From: Gammaproteobacteria bacterium
Lineage (GTDB): Bacteria > Pseudomonadota > Gammaproteobacteria > Pseudomonadales > Pseudomonadaceae
Length of the DNA: 64,000 bases
Assembly: GCA_018816095.1 (NCBI GenBank)
Contig: JAHIWP010000087.1
Span: 1-64,000 of the forward strand
Direction: 5' to 3'
The position numbers were made by a program, and so were the translations under genes. Below are positions 8,007 to 18,081 of the stretch, piece after piece (the stretch's first letter is position 1; every line of letters begins with the position of its first letter). The notes under the pieces were generated by a model. The model worked only from the letters and a program-made list of their open reading frames with translations, was not told the origin of the DNA and did not search any database.

Positions 8007-8858
8007 CTAGGGCGCACCAAACATAGCCGTCCAGTAAATCCCGGCATCGCTTTTCGGGTCATTGGCATAGGCCGCGCCCAGCTCGGTAAATTGCGAGTTC
8101 ATCAGGTTGGCGCAGTGCCCGGGGCTGGCCAGCCAGCCGTCGACCACCTTACTCGGCGTATCTAATCCGGCAGCGATATTCTCGCCGATACGCTGACCGC
8201 TATAGCCAGCCAGCTCCGCGCGGTCGCCGGGGGTGCGGCCGTCGGGGTCTTGGTGATCGAAGAAATTGCCGTTGGCCATGGCCCGGCTGTGGGCTTCGGC
8301 GGTGCTGCCCAGGGTGGCATTCCACTGCAGCGGCGCGGCGGCAGCAAAGGATTGGCTACCGCATTGGCGCGCCGTACGTCGTGCAGTGTTGAGTTGTTCG
8401 AGCAGCTTTTGCCCTTCCACCTGCCAATCGCCTAGGCGTGCGCTCAGCAACGGCCGGGCCAACAGAATGCGCCAGTCACGGCCCTGCTGATGGATGCCGA
8501 CATCGACAAACTGCGGATCGAGAACGATTGCGCAGAAACTCTCTTGCAGCACCTTTAGCGCCGCCGCCGCATCCCGCGGCCCGGACAAGCTGATCGCCTG
8601 CACATTGACCATTGGGTAACCCGCCGCACTCATCGCCTGCTGCAAATCCCCGGCGCGACCGACCGGTTGCACCAACCGTGGATCGGCCATCAGCGGCGGC
8701 AGTTCAGCAGAGGCCTGATCACCACAGCGCTGCACTTCACTGCGGTAGTTGTTGATCAAACCGAGCAGCTGCGCCTCTTCAGCGGCCTGCACGCCAGTGG
8801 CGCACAACAGCGCCCCACCCAGGGCAAAAAACGCCCGAATAAACACCTTGCTCGTCAT
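8007..8858 (-). CDS. Secreted CAP/SCP-like (YkwD family) protein
   Basis: A 283-aa protein starting at the ATG ending at 8858, after GAGGGG. The signal peptide is MTSKVFIRAFFALGGALLCA followed by TGVQA. The C-terminal half is a CAP domain: TAEAHSRAMANGNFFDHQDP, then GENIAAGLDTPSKVVDGWLASPGHCANLM, and a terminal YWTAMFG. These carry the conserved His-Glu-Glu-His set. The N-terminal half is a second region of about 120 residues that may be a diverged copy. Bacterial CAP proteins are extracytoplasmic and their biochemistry is mostly unsettled. Confidence 0.88.
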   Translation of the reverse strand: MTSKVFIRAFFALGGALLCATGVQAAEEAQLLGLINNYRSEVQRCGDQASAELPPLMADPRLVQPVGRAGDLQQAMSAAGYPMVNVQAISLSGPRDAAAALKVLQESFCAIVLDPQFVDVGIHQQGRDWRILLARPLLSARLGDWQVEGQKLLEQLNTARRTARQCGSQSFAAAAPLQWNATLGSTAEAHSRAMANGNFFDHQDPDGRTPGDRAELAGYSGQRIGENIAAGLDTPSKVVDGWLASPGHCANLMNSQFTELGAAYANDPKSDAGIYWTAMFGAP

Positions 8859-8988
8859 AAATCCCCTCGACCTGGCCATGCCCATGCGGCGTGCCCACCA
8901 CTGTGGTCGGGTGATATTGGCGCACCTCGCACGCTGAAACCAGCCCAATGCGCAGGCAGCACGGCAGGCGAAATCGGCGGCAAAGCAC

Positions 8989-9462
8989 TTAAACGTAAAT
9001 GCTGACGCCGCCCCTGGCCTGCAGCCAGTCACGGTAAGTGGTCAGCGAGTCGGTTTGCTCATCACCGTTGTAGCCGACAAAGCTGTCGGTCTTGTCGAGG
9101 CCAGCGTCGACCAGTTTGTTGATCTGCGCGAGCAGCTTGGCGGCGTCTTCACGATCCAGTTCAGCGACATCCGGCAGGGCAATTTTAGAGGTGTCGCTGC
9201 TCTGCTCGGTTGCCGGGCGAAAGCGATCGCTGGCAATGGCGTTGCTGGCACCGCTGCTCTCGGCGTTCATTGCGCGCAGCAGGCCACCGCGGCTGTTGGC
9301 CACCATACCGCTGGCAAATCGGCGAATTTCCGCAAGCGGGTCTGGCGCACTGGTGCTCGGTTTATCCGTACTGCTGCCACTGCCTGCAGCCGCAGCCGTG
9401 CTGGGTTTGGCGGTGTTGGCGAAGTAGCTCGCCAGCGGCGAACTGTTGGAAATACTGGTCAT
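8989..9462 (-). CDS. Conserved hypothetical Ser/Ala/Thr-rich protein
   Basis: A 157-aa protein starting MTSISNSSPLASYFAN at the ATG ending at 9462. The first third is low-complexity (AAAAGSGSSTDKPSTSAPD). A central 'LAEIRRFASGMVANSRGGLLRAMN' stretch follows. The C-terminal 60 residues are helical and charged, ending QTDSLTTYRDWLQARGG. No signal peptide or membrane segment is visible. I do not recognise the family; the layout suggests a disordered N-terminus plus a small helical domain. It lies just upstream of the CAP gene on the same strand. Confidence 0.65.
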   Translation of the reverse strand: MTSISNSSPLASYFANTAKPSTAAAAGSGSSTDKPSTSAPDPLAEIRRFASGMVANSRGGLLRAMNAESSGASNAIASDRFRPATEQSSDTSKIALPDVAELDREDAAKLLAQINKLVDAGLDKTDSFVGYNGDEQTDSLTTYRDWLQARGGVSIYV

Positions 9463-9713
9463 GGCGAATCCCTGCAAAGGTCAGTTGCCAGGCATTTCTG
9501 CAGAATATGGGCCAACCACCTGCACGCCAGTAATGCCGGTACTTTCGCCTATACAGCGTGAAATGAAGAGGAAGGCCCTTGCCGCCTCAGGCAGGCGGTT
9601 GCCGCAGACAGGCAGTGCCCACTTTTTTGAGACCCTGAAACGACAGCGCCCCCGCAGAAAGCTGCGGGAGCGCGTGGACAAGGGGTTAAGACAGGCCAAC
9701 TAGGGCCATCATG

Positions 9714-10127
9714 TTACAAGGCGCGCAATTGCTCCTCGGCGAGGAAGTCTTCACGTAACAAGGCATCCTGACCCGGAATATCAAGGGTTTCATTGGCGGG
9801 CAGCGGCGTCGCACGCTTGCTGCGCAACTTGCCGAACTGATGCTCAAGGGCGTGGTGCAGTTTCTCAATGGCACCGTCGATGGACTGTTCCAGCGACTCA
9901 GATTTGTGGGTTACAGAAAGCGGCTGCAGGCCTTTTGGCCGTGCTTCAATCTGGCAGCGCTTGTCATGCGCACCAGCTTTGGCACCGTTGTCGTCATGCA
10001 GGTGGACAACAATACGCGTCAATTCGTCATCGAAACGTTCCAGCTTGCTGGCAACGCTGGCGCTGACCCATTCAACCAAGCGGGCACTGCCTTCGATGTG
10101 GTTATCGCTGTGAACTTGGATTTGCAT
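9714..10127 (-). CDS. HPF/RaiA-family ribosome-associated protein
   Basis: A 137-aa protein starting MQIQVHSDNHIEGSARLVEW at the ATG ending at 10127. The beta-alpha-beta pattern with LTRIVVHLHDDNG, then KRCQIEARPKGLQPLSVTH and a helix ending HALEHQFGKLRSKR, matches the S30AE/HPF-RaiA fold. That fold binds the 30S decoding centre and stabilises inactive ribosomes. The tail is longer and more acidic than in short HPF. It is not next to rpoN, so it is probably a second paralogue rather than the main hpf. Confidence 0.85.
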   Translation of the reverse strand: MQIQVHSDNHIEGSARLVEWVSASVASKLERFDDELTRIVVHLHDDNGAKAGAHDKRCQIEARPKGLQPLSVTHKSESLEQSIDGAIEKLHHALEHQFGKLRSKRATPLPANETLDIPGQDALLREDFLAEEQLRAL

Positions 10128-10371
10128 AAAGCTTTCCTTCTTCAACCGTTCGCGAATGCGTTGCCTACCAAGGCAACAACTCCAGCCTACGCCATTGAGC
10201 CCCCCTTTAGGCAAGCCCTAAGACGTTGGTCTTAACCACAAATGTGCCGCGCCGCCCTCCTCAATTGGCTGTAACCCTGATGCGCTGTGCATTTGAGCCA
10301 TGTCGCTGCAAATCAAACAAAGTTTGTCCGCCGCTCGATTTGCAACTTTTCTCGGTTAGCCACCTTAGCCT

Positions 10372-11133
10372 CTAGCTCTTGAGCCGATAACCGGTTTTGA
10401 AAATCAAGCCCACCGCCAGGATGCACAGCAGCAGAAAGCCGAGAATCATCACCAGACTCAGGCCAACGTTAACGTCGGACACACCGTAGAAGCTCCAGCG
10501 GAACGCGCTGATCAGGTACACCACCGGGTTGAACAAGGTCACCGTCTGCCAGGCAGGCGGCAGCATGCTGATCGAGTAGAACGCACCGCCGAGGAAGGTC
10601 AGCGGCGTGACGATCAACGCCGGCACGATCTGCAGTTTTTCCCAGCCGTCAGCCCAGACGCCGATGATGAAACCGAACAGGCTGAAGGTCAGCGCTGTGA
10701 GCACCAGAAACGCCAGCATCCAAAACGGGTGAAGAATCTCGAAATCAACAAACAGCCGCGCAGTGATCAGGATCACCAAGCCAAGAATGATCGACTTGGT
10801 CGCCGCCGCGCCGACATAGCCAATCAGGATTTCCAGGTAGGACACTGGCGCCGACAGCAGCTCGTAGATGCTCCCCGAATACTTGGGCATGTAGATGCCG
10901 AACGAGGCGTTGGAGATGCTCTCGGTGAGCAGCGCCAGCATGATCAGCCCCGGCACGATAAACGCGCCGTAACTGACGCCCTGCACCTGGGTCATGCTTG
11001 AGCCAATGGCCGAGCCGAACACCACGAAATACAGCGAGGTGCTGATCACCGGCGTGGCAATGCTTTGCAGCAAAGTGCGCCAGGTGCGCGCCAGCTCAAA
11101 CAGGTAGATGGCGCGGATTGCATAGAAATTCAT
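10372..11133 (-). CDS. yadH: ABC-2 type transporter permease (YadH-like)
   Basis: A 253-aa protein with about six membrane helices. The [21 protein letters not shown]-terminus and the central [18 protein letters not shown] coupling loop are typical of YadH-type ABC-2 permeases. [20 protein letters not shown] followed by [13 protein letters not shown] is the conserved C-terminal signature. The start overlaps the stop of the ATPase gene by 4 bp (ATGA), so the two are translationally coupled and form one exporter. The substrate is unknown. Confidence 0.93.
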   Translation of the reverse strand: MNFYAIRAIYLFELARTWRTLLQSIATPVISTSLYFVVFGSAIGSSMTQVQGVSYGAFIVPGLIMLALLTESISNASFGIYMPKYSGSIYELLSAPVSYLEILIGYVGAAATKSIILGLVILITARLFVDFEILHPFWMLAFLVLTALTFSLFGFIIGVWADGWEKLQIVPALIVTPLTFLGGAFYSISMLPPAWQTVTLFNPVVYLISAFRWSFYGVSDVNVGLSLVMILGFLLLCILAVGLIFKTGYRLKS

Positions 11134-12059
11134 CGACGCGACTCCTGAACGAGGTTGACGAAAATATCTTCTAGCGAACTCTGGCTGGACTGCAGGTCTT
11201 TGAAATCGATGCCGTGCTGGGCCAGGTCTTTGAGCAGTTCGGCGATGCCGGTGTGCTCGCTTTGCGCATCAAAGGTAAACACCAGCGCATGGCCGTCATC
11301 CGCCAGTTCCAGCGCGTAGAGCGCCAGCTCGGCGGGCACACTGGCCAACGGCTGCTGCAACTGCAAGGTCAGCTGTTTCTTGCCGAGTTTGTGCATCAGC
11401 GCCTGCTTGTCTTCGACCAGAATGATCTGACCTTTGCTGATCACGCCGATGCGGTCGGCCATTTCCTCGGCTTCTTCGATGTAATGGGTGGTCAGGATGA
11501 TCGTCACCCCACGCTCGCGCAGGCCGCGCACCATGTTCCACATGTCGCGGCGCAGCTCGACATCGACCCCGGCGGTGGGTTCATCGAGAAACAGAATCTG
11601 CGGTTCATGACTCAAGGCCTTGGCAATCATCACCCGGCGCTTCATGCCGCCCGACAGCTCGAAGATTTTCGCGTCGCGCTTGTCCCACAGCGACAAGTCC
11701 TTGAGCAGTTGCCCCAGGTAGGCCGGGTTGGGCTTCTTGCCGAACAGGCCACGGCTGAACTTCACCGTCGCCCAGACGGTTTCAAATACATCGCTGACCA
11801 ACTCTTGCGGCACTAGGCCGATCTGCCCACGGGCGGCGCGGTAGTCCTTGATGATGTCCTTGCCGCCCACTAACACTCTGCCAGCGCCCGGATTAACGAT
11901 GCCGCAGATGATGCTGATCAGGGTGGTTTTGCCGGCACCGTTGGGGCCGAGCAACGCAAAAATCTCGCCCTGGCGAATATCCAGGTTGATGCTCTGCAAT
12001 GCCGGATGCCCGCTGGCGTAGGTTTTGCTCAGTTGTTGAATCGAGATCACCGCTTGCAC
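11130..12059 (-). CDS. yadG: ABC transporter ATP-binding protein (YadG-like)
   Basis: A 309-aa ATPase. I place the start at a GTG ending at 12059 ([21 protein letters not shown]), preceded by GAGG; the longer frame upstream reads into promoter-like sequence. Walker A is GPNGAGKTT, the signature is [20 protein letters not shown], Walker B is [12 protein letters not shown], and the switch His lies in [21 protein letters not shown]-terminal regulatory part follows. It powers the YadH permease encoded by the overlapping gene. Confidence 0.93.
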   Translation of the reverse strand: MQAVISIQQLSKTYASGHPALQSINLDIRQGEIFALLGPNGAGKTTLISIICGIVNPGAGRVLVGGKDIIKDYRAARGQIGLVPQELVSDVFETVWATVKFSRGLFGKKPNPAYLGQLLKDLSLWDKRDAKIFELSGGMKRRVMIAKALSHEPQILFLDEPTAGVDVELRRDMWNMVRGLRERGVTIILTTHYIEEAEEMADRIGVISKGQIILVEDKQALMHKLGKKQLTLQLQQPLASVPAELALYALELADDGHALVFTFDAQSEHTGIAELLKDLAQHGIDFKDLQSSQSSLEDIFVNLVQESRR

Positions 12060-12227
12060 AGGACAGCCTCGCTGGGGAAAAGCGCAATTGTAGGGAAGTT
12101 GCCCGCGCTTGCGCAGTTGCTGATGGTTTATCTGGGCACTGAAGCGACGACTTAGCGCCACAACGTTGAGCGGTAGCGCGCACGGCTGCTAGGCTGGCTG
12201 CAGTTTTGCTCATACAAGGAACGCATC

Positions 12228-12527
12228 ATGGCTCTTCGTCACACGCTCGGCAGCCTTAGCCTGCTCGCCCTCCTGGCCGGTTGCAGCTCGCCGCAGCCGG
12301 CACAATCCGTGACAGATATCAGCGGCGACTGCAGCGTCGAGCACCTGCAAGGCATGCTGGGGCAACACGCCAGCGCCAAACAGGTCGAGCAGCTACAGCT
12401 CAAGGCCAACGCCAAATATATCCGCGTACTCGCGCCCGGCGATGCCGCCACCCTGGACTACAACCTGCAGCGCTTGAATATCCATATCGATGAAAGCGAA
12501 GTGATCACTCGCCTGACGTGCGGCTAA
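12228..12527 (+). CDS. Lipoprotein of the I78 peptidase-inhibitor type
   Basis: A 99-aa protein with a signal peptide and lipobox (LLALLAGC, Cys19), starting after AAGGA. The C-terminal 40 residues, YIRVLAPGDAATLDYNLQRL then NIHIDESEVITRLTCG, fit the I78 inhibitor fold, in which the final Cys pairs with an internal Cys (here C34). Members block serine proteases of the elastase type. As a lipoprotein it would act in the periplasm. The family assignment rests on the C-terminal pattern. Confidence 0.82.
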   Translation: MALRHTLGSLSLLALLAGCSSPQPAQSVTDISGDCSVEHLQGMLGQHASAKQVEQLQLKANAKYIRVLAPGDAATLDYNLQRLNIHIDESEVITRLTCG

Positions 12528-12596
12528 GCCTTGTTAACTAAGCCAAACAGACCGGGCATACTGACGCCCCTGTAACCCAGTTGGCCGCCCGTCTCC

Positions 12597-14135
12597 ATGC
12601 GTATTCACGTCACCTTTATCGACCGCGTTGGTATCACCCAGGAAGTCCTCGCCCTGCTCGGTGGGCGCAACCTCAACCTGGACGCGGTGGAGATGGTGCC
12701 ACCCAACGTCTACATTGACGCCCCGACCCTGCGCCCCGAGGTGCTCGACGAACTGCGCGAGGCGCTGTTCAAGGTGCGCGGGGTAAAAGCCGTGACCATT
12801 GTCGACATCCTCCCCGGCCAGCGCCGCCACCTGCAGCTCGACGCCCTGCTCGCCGCCATGACCGACCCGGTCCTCGCGGTCGACAGCCGGGGCCGCGTGC
12901 TGCTGGCCAACCCGGCGCTGCTCGAACTCTGCGGCCAGCCGCCCGAGGGCTTGGACATTGGTGAGTTGTTCGCCGACCCGCAGTTGCAGGCCGAACTACT
13001 CGACCAGGGTTTTCGCCTACCGATGCGCGAGATCACCCTTAAGGGCCAGGCCCTGCTGCTCGATGCACAACCGATTACCGAAGGTGTTGATGGCGGCGCG
13101 CGGCGCCTGGCCGGCGGCCTGCTCAGCCTGTATGCCCCAAGTCGCATCGGCGAACGCCTGGCGGCGCTGCACCATGATCACGCCGAAGGGTTTGACTCGC
13201 TACTCGGCGACTCGGCGCCGATTCGTAACCTGAAAACCCGCGCGCAACGGGTCGCTACCCTGGATGCACCACTGCTGATTCAGGGCGAAACAGGCACCGG
13301 CAAAGAGCTGGTGGCACGCGCCTGCCACGCCATCAGCACACGCCGCGCCGCCCCTTTTCTGGCGTTGAACTGCGCGGCGTTGCCGGAGAACCTCGCCGAA
13401 AGCGAGCTGTTCGGCTACGCCCCCGGCGCCTTTACCGGTGCCCAGCGCGGCGGCAAGCCGGGGCTGCTGGAACTGGCCAACCAGGGCACGGTGTTTCTCG
13501 ATGAAATCGGCGAAATGTCGCCGTACCTGCAGGCCAAACTGCTGCGTTTTCTCAGCGATGGCACCTTCCGCCGGGTCGGCGGCGAGCGTGAGGTTAAGGT
13601 CAATGTGCGCATCCTCAGCGCCACCCATCGTGACCTGGAAAAGATGGTCAACGAAGGTGCCTTTCGCGAAGACCTGTTCTATCGCCTCAACGTGCTTAAC
13701 CTCGAAGTGCCGCCCCTGCGCGAGCGCGGCCAGGACATCCTGTTGCTAGCGCGGCACTTTATGCAGCAGGCCTGCGCGCAGATCCAGCGCCTGCCCTGCC
13801 GCCTAACACCAGACACCTACCCGGCGCTGCTGAGCAACCGTTGGCCGGGCAATGTGCGCCAACTGCAGAACGTGATTTTCCGCGCCGCCGCCATCTGCGA
13901 AAGCAATCTGGTGCAGATTGATGACCTAGACATCGCCGGCACCGCCGTCGCCGCACACCAGGCCGAAGGCGACGTCAGCAGCCTGGAAGCCGCCGTGGCC
14001 GCGTTCGAAAAAGCCCTGCTGGCAAAGCTCTATCCCAACCACCCCTCCACCCGGCAATTAGCCACCCGCCTGCACACCTCACACAGCGCCATCGCCATGC
14101 GCCTGCGCAAATACGGGATTCCAAGCAAAGACTGA
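12597..14135 (+). CDS. TyrR-like sigma54-dependent activator (probably GcsR type)
   Basis: A 512-aa enhancer-binding protein. Residues 1-70 form an ACT domain and about 80-185 a PAS domain. The AAA+ domain (about 205-430) has Walker A GETGTGKE (230-237), the sigma54-contacting loop GAFTGA (277-282) and Walker B VFLDEIGE (299-306). A TyrR-type HTH lies at the C-terminus (TRQLATRLHTSHSAIAMRLR). The ACT domain differs from that of PhhR; I judge it closer to GcsR, the glycine-responsive activator of glycine-cleavage genes in P. aeruginosa. No gcv genes are adjacent here, so the targets are unproven. Confidence 0.9.
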   Translation: MRIHVTFIDRVGITQEVLALLGGRNLNLDAVEMVPPNVYIDAPTLRPEVLDELREALFKVRGVKAVTIVDILPGQRRHLQLDALLAAMTDPVLAVDSRGRVLLANPALLELCGQPPEGLDIGELFADPQLQAELLDQGFRLPMREITLKGQALLLDAQPITEGVDGGARRLAGGLLSLYAPSRIGERLAALHHDHAEGFDSLLGDSAPIRNLKTRAQRVATLDAPLLIQGETGTGKELVARACHAISTRRAAPFLALNCAALPENLAESELFGYAPGAFTGAQRGGKPGLLELANQGTVFLDEIGEMSPYLQAKLLRFLSDGTFRRVGGEREVKVNVRILSATHRDLEKMVNEGAFREDLFYRLNVLNLEVPPLRERGQDILLLARHFMQQACAQIQRLPCRLTPDTYPALLSNRWPGNVRQLQNVIFRAAAICESNLVQIDDLDIAGTAVAAHQAEGDVSSLEAAVAAFEKALLAKLYPNHPSTRQLATRLHTSHSAIAMRLRKYGIPSKD

Positions 14136-14332
14136 AACGCGGTTTGTCGGGGAACGGAAAGGGTGTGCGGCGGCAGCCGGCCAACCAACGCGTGCAGTTG
14201 CATTGAGCTTTGGTCAGCACCCCGGCGGGCTGTAGAACGCGGCCAATGGAATCACCGCATATGCTTCAATACCAATGGCTGTTCTAAAATTTAAGTAGCG
14301 GACTGGGATCGTCTCGTTCAAAAGAAGCGTGT
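14136..14332. other. First part of a 400-bp gene-poor gap
   Basis: The gap runs from the TyrR-like activator to the chemoreceptor (14136-14537). I see no terminator with a clear U-run and no strong promoter. The only candidate gene in it is a 38-codon frame at 14333-14449. Confidence 0.4.
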
Positions 14333-14449
14333 ATGCGCTATTGCTACTGCCTGCTGATCGCTGTCGTTTCAGCATTATCTGCCACATACATAGCGCGATG
14401 GCTGACTAAACATTTCCCCTCTTTAGGATGCCGCTACAAGGCATTTTGA
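14333..14449 (+). CDS. Possible 38-aa single-pass membrane peptide
   Basis: A short frame reading MRYCYCLLIAVVSALSATYI then ARWLTKHFPSLGCRYKAF and a stop. Residues 5-21 could span a membrane. An AGAAG lies 8 bp upstream of the ATG, a weak ribosome binding site. There is no homology claim; it could be chance. Confidence 0.3.
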   Translation: MRYCYCLLIAVVSALSATYIARWLTKHFPSLGCRYKAF

Positions 14450-14537
14450 ATAATTCGCAGCAGGCCGGTAGGTCGCCCCAGGGAATGGCAAGGACTCTAT
14501 TGCGAATCAACATCTACCTAATTCTGTGGAGACGTTA

Positions 14538-15848
14538 ATGTTCAACCGTACCCTTAAAAAGACACTACAAGACCAGAGTGCGGAGCTGTATCTGCTGCGT
14601 CAACAGGTTGAGCAGATGGATCGCAGCATGCTCTCTATCAGGCTCGATGCGCAGTTTAACATCTGCGAATTCAACCCTAATTTCGCCAAGGCGCTGGGTT
14701 ATGCGAATGATCTTCGGGGACGTCCGCTGTCAGCGATTGTTCCGCCTTACGTGAAAAACCTGCCCTGCTTTCACTCATTTAATAAGGCGATTTCAAAGTT
14801 TGAGCCGGTCAGTGATGACTACCGCTATCTGCGCGCCGACGGCAGCCTTGCTTGGATCAAGCTGAATTGGTTCCCAATCAAAGACGAGGATGGAAAGCTG
14901 TCCCACGTCCAGGGATATGGCAGTGAGATCAGCCAGGCCCTCGAAAAAACAAAAGAAAACGAAGCATTTATTGAGGCGTTAATCCGCTCTACGGCGGTTA
15001 TCCAGTTCAATTTAGACGGCACGGTTATCACCGCTAATCAGCAATTTCTCACGGCAATGGGCTATTCGCTCGGCCAAATCATCGGCAAACACCACAGCCT
15101 TTTTTGTACGCCTGAAGAGGCGGGTTCGCCGCAATATGCCGCCTTTTGGCAGACGCTCAACCGTGGTGAATACGTGGCGGATCGCTTCAAGCGGATCGAC
15201 AGCAGAGGCCAAGAGGTTTGGCTTGAAGCGACATATAACCCCGTTCATGACGCCGAAGGAAAGTTATCCAAGGTGGTGAAATTCGCTAACGTCGTGACTG
15301 AACAGGTGGCTCGGGAAGCCGAAGTGCGGGACGCAGCAAGCGTCGCGTATGACGTTTCTCAACAAACGGATGTGAGCGCCGTGCGTGGGGCTGAAGTTGT
15401 GCAGCAAACTGTTCAGACCATGCAGAGTATTGCTGGGCAGATGCAGTCGGCCACCGAAAGTATTGAGGCGCTCGGCAAGCAATCGTTGTTAATCAGCTCA
15501 ATCGTACAGACGATTGGCGGTATTGCCTCCCAGACCAATTTGCTTGCGCTCAATGCTGCTATTGAGGCGGCCCGTGCCGGTGAGCATGGTCGCGGCTTCG
15601 CCGTGGTTGCCGATGAGGTACGTAAGCTGGCGGGCCGAACCAGCGAAGCTACGGAAGAAATCATCAGCGTAGTGCAACAAAATCAGTCGCTTGCTGAGCA
15701 AGCCATGCGGGAGATGTTCAGCAGCCGCGAGCAAGCCGAGCAAGGCCTTGCGCTGGCCAATCAGGCCGGCACCGTGATTGTAGAAATCCAGGACGGCGCC
15801 AAACAGGTAGTTGGAGCGGTTGGACGTTTCGCTAACGAATTGCAGTAA
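14538..15848 (+). CDS. Soluble two-PAS methyl-accepting chemotaxis protein (BdlA-like)
   Basis: A 436-aa protein starting at ATG 14538 with GGAG six bases before it; the upstream GTG has no ribosome binding site. It has no membrane segment. An N-terminal coiled coil (about 5-32) precedes PAS1 (about 33-135) and PAS2 (about 145-255), both of the aerotaxis/PAS_3 style. A short MCP signalling domain follows with the hairpin tip [20 protein letters not shown], then [15 protein letters not shown], which binds CheA/CheW. The architecture and length match BdlA, a cytoplasmic sensor that controls biofilm dispersal in P. aeruginosa, and related aerotaxis proteins. The ligand is unknown. Confidence 0.9.
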   Translation: MFNRTLKKTLQDQSAELYLLRQQVEQMDRSMLSIRLDAQFNICEFNPNFAKALGYANDLRGRPLSAIVPPYVKNLPCFHSFNKAISKFEPVSDDYRYLRADGSLAWIKLNWFPIKDEDGKLSHVQGYGSEISQALEKTKENEAFIEALIRSTAVIQFNLDGTVITANQQFLTAMGYSLGQIIGKHHSLFCTPEEAGSPQYAAFWQTLNRGEYVADRFKRIDSRGQEVWLEATYNPVHDAEGKLSKVVKFANVVTEQVAREAEVRDAASVAYDVSQQTDVSAVRGAEVVQQTVQTMQSIAGQMQSATESIEALGKQSLLISSIVQTIGGIASQTNLLALNAAIEAARAGEHGRGFAVVADEVRKLAGRTSEATEEIISVVQQNQSLAEQAMREMFSSREQAEQGLALANQAGTVIVEIQDGAKQVVGAVGRFANELQ

Positions 15849-16010
15849 GTCCATATAGGGGCGTGACCCATTGCGAACCTGATGATCAGACCGGGCCCGC
15901 AAAATGGCGACAGACCATGATTAGTCATCAAAACACTTAGGGATTAGTGCAAAGCTGTATTTGGCCGCTGCAGCCATCAAATCATCACAACCGCAATGAC
16001 CCATTCACTA

Positions 16011-16047
16011 AAAAGCCAAGGCCGGATAAATGCCGGCCTTGGCTTTA
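16011..16047. terminator. Bidirectional rho-independent terminator
   Basis: AAAGCCAAGGCCGG (16012-16025) pairs perfectly with CCGGCCTTGGCTTT (16033-16046) around a 7-base loop. It has A/T runs on both sides and lies between the converging chemoreceptor and SDR genes. Confidence 0.9.
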
Positions 16048-16102
16048 AACCTTGCAACAGTGGAGTCAGGCTACTGGCCAATCCTCCAGCAACGCGGCTG
16101 AC

Positions 16103-17014
16103 TCAGAGGGCGAACTTCTGCAGGTTGGCCATCATCTCTTTCATCGCTTCGATATTGTCTTTCGGGTGGGCGGCACCTTCGAAGTCGCAGATCTGCGCAA
16201 AGTTGGCCGCGACGTCTTCCGGGCTATAGCCTTCACGCGGGTCGAAACCGGCGCCCAGGCTGCGCTCCCAACGCACTTTACCCATCCAACCGCCGCCAAC
16301 TTCGAACAGGCCGGAGGTTTCTTCACAGGCATTGCTCGCCAGGTACACCACCAGCGGGCTGACCAGCTCAGGCTTGAGCTGTTCGAACACCTGCGGTGGA
16401 ATCAGCCCTTCGGTCATGCGCGTACCGCCGGTGGGGGCGATGGCGTTGACCAGGATATTGTTCTTGCGCCCTTCAATCGCCAGGGTGCGCGTCAGGCCGT
16501 ACAAACCAAGTTTGGCCATGCCGTAGTTAGACTGGCCGAAGTTGCCGTAGATGCCTGAAGTGGAGGCCGTGAAAATCACCCGGCCATAGCCCTGCTCGCG
16601 CATGTGCGGCCAGGCCGCGCGGGTGACCTTGTAGGCGCCTTCAACGTGGACCTTGTAGACCAGGTCCCAGTCGGCGTCTTCCATCTTGTGAAAGGTTTTG
16701 TCGCGCAGAATGCCGGCGTTGTTGACCACCACATCGATACGACCGAAGGTGTCCAGTGCACACTGCACGATTTTCTCGCCGTCGGTCACCGAGTCATGGT
16801 TGGCTATGGCGGTGCCGCCAGCCGCGCGGATTTCCTCAACCACCTTGTCGGCCGCCGAGGCGTTAGCGCCTTCGCCGTGGGTGCTGCCGCCGAGATCGTT
16901 AACCACCACTTTGGCGCCGTGTTTGGCGAAGAGCAGCGCATGGGCGCGACCCAGGCCACCACCTGCACCGGTGACGATTACAACCTGGTCTTGAAAACGG
17001 ATGGCGTCGCTCAT
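16103..17014 (-). CDS. Short-chain dehydrogenase, 3-hydroxyacyl-CoA dehydrogenase-like
   Basis: A 303-aa SDR. The cofactor motif is TGAGGGLG, the structural motif VNNAG, and the catalytic set is Ser (TASTSGIYGNFGQ), Tyr and Lys (SNYGMAKLG). The insert after strand 2 (VVVNDLGGSTHGEGANASAA) is characteristic of the dehydrogenase domain of multifunctional enzyme 2/HSD17B4. That suggests an NAD-dependent (3R)-hydroxyacyl-CoA or similar substrate. At 303 residues it is the dehydrogenase unit alone, with no hydratase domain. It is a single gene with its own terminator. Confidence 0.9.
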   Translation of the reverse strand: MSDAIRFQDQVVIVTGAGGGLGRAHALLFAKHGAKVVVNDLGGSTHGEGANASAADKVVEEIRAAGGTAIANHDSVTDGEKIVQCALDTFGRIDVVVNNAGILRDKTFHKMEDADWDLVYKVHVEGAYKVTRAAWPHMREQGYGRVIFTASTSGIYGNFGQSNYGMAKLGLYGLTRTLAIEGRKNNILVNAIAPTGGTRMTEGLIPPQVFEQLKPELVSPLVVYLASNACEETSGLFEVGGGWMGKVRWERSLGAGFDPREGYSPEDVAANFAQICDFEGAAHPKDNIEAMKEMMANLQKFAL

Positions 17015-17190
17015 GCAGCATTCCTCAGCAGATTAACAATGCTCCGAGTGTCTAGCAGGCGCGCGCTGGTCACAATAGACACGAGCCGCGCTGAATGGTG
17101 CGCGATAAAGCAGCGGGATAATCACGCCGGGCGGCGCTGACAGCGCCGCATAACAGCTTCAGGCACTGCCACAGCGCTCGCGCCGTTTGA

Positions 17191-18081
17191 CTACCCCACT
17201 GCCAAGGCCTGGCGAAAGGCCAAATAGTGCTGCAAAACCTGCTCGGGGGCCTCGATTTGCGGATAATGGCCAATGCCAGCAAGCAGCACCGTGTCGGCAT
17301 CGGCGATCAACGCCCGATAACGCGCGACCATATGTGCGCCGGAAATCGGATCCGCCGCACCATCAATCACCCGCAGCGCCACCCCGCCTTTTTGCATGGC
17401 CGACACCCAACGCTCACGGTGCACGCGGCGCTCGGGCATGTAGCGAATCAAGCGATGCATCACTGCTGGGCCATGGTTTTCGGCGATCAGGCTCCAAAAG
17501 TCATCCAACTCGCTTTCACTCGGTTGAGTCTGCGGGCCGAAGATGCGGGCAAAACTGGCTGCCAGCTTCTGGCGACTGAACAGCCGGCCGACCAGCGGAC
17601 CGATGGGGCTGAGCAGCAGCTTCTGCACCAACACCGGCCGGTGCGTTTCTGGGAACAAGCCACCATTGAGAAACACGCAGCTGGCCAGCTTGAAGCGCTG
17701 CTCGTGATGCCGGGCCAGTAACTCCTGGGCCACGCTGTCGCCATAGTCATGGGCCAGTACGTGCACCGGGCCGGTGATGTGCAGATGCTCAAGCAGCGCC
17801 TGCTGCAGGTCAGCTTGCTGCAGCAGGCTGTAAGCATGCCCGCGCGGCTTGGCCGAGTCGCCAAAGCCGAGCATGTCGCAGGCAATCAGCCGATAACGCG
17901 CGGCCAATGGCGCCCACAGGTAATGCCAATCCCAACTGGCGGTGGGAAACCCATGGATCAACAGCAGCGGCTCGGCGTGTTCATCACCCGCCACCCAGTA
18001 GCGCATGGCATGCCCCTGGAAGTTGAAGCCCAAACCCTGGGCGCGCCACGCCGCTAAAGCAATACCGGGCAAGGCACTCAT
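17191..18081 (-). CDS. Alpha/beta hydrolase with Asp nucleophile (epoxide-hydrolase/dehalogenase type)
   Basis: A 296-aa protein. HGFPTASWDW (43-52) is the oxyanion loop. The nucleophile elbow is AHDYGDS with D112, the aspartate type used by epoxide hydrolases and haloalkane dehalogenases. The catalytic His is in GIGHYPQIEAPEQV near the C-terminus. No halide-binding Trp follows the nucleophile, so an epoxide or other substrate is more likely than a haloalkane. Its start overlaps the stop of the class II aldolase gene by 4 bp, so the two act from one operon. Confidence 0.85.
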   Translation of the reverse strand: MSALPGIALAAWRAQGLGFNFQGHAMRYWVAGDEHAEPLLLIHGFPTASWDWHYLWAPLAARYRLIACDMLGFGDSAKPRGHAYSLLQQADLQQALLEHLHITGPVHVLAHDYGDSVAQELLARHHEQRFKLASCVFLNGGLFPETHRPVLVQKLLLSPIGPLVGRLFSRQKLAASFARIFGPQTQPSESELDDFWSLIAENHGPAVMHRLIRYMPERRVHRERWVSAMQKGGVALRVIDGAADPISGAHMVARYRALIADADTVLLAGIGHYPQIEAPEQVLQHYLAFRQALAVG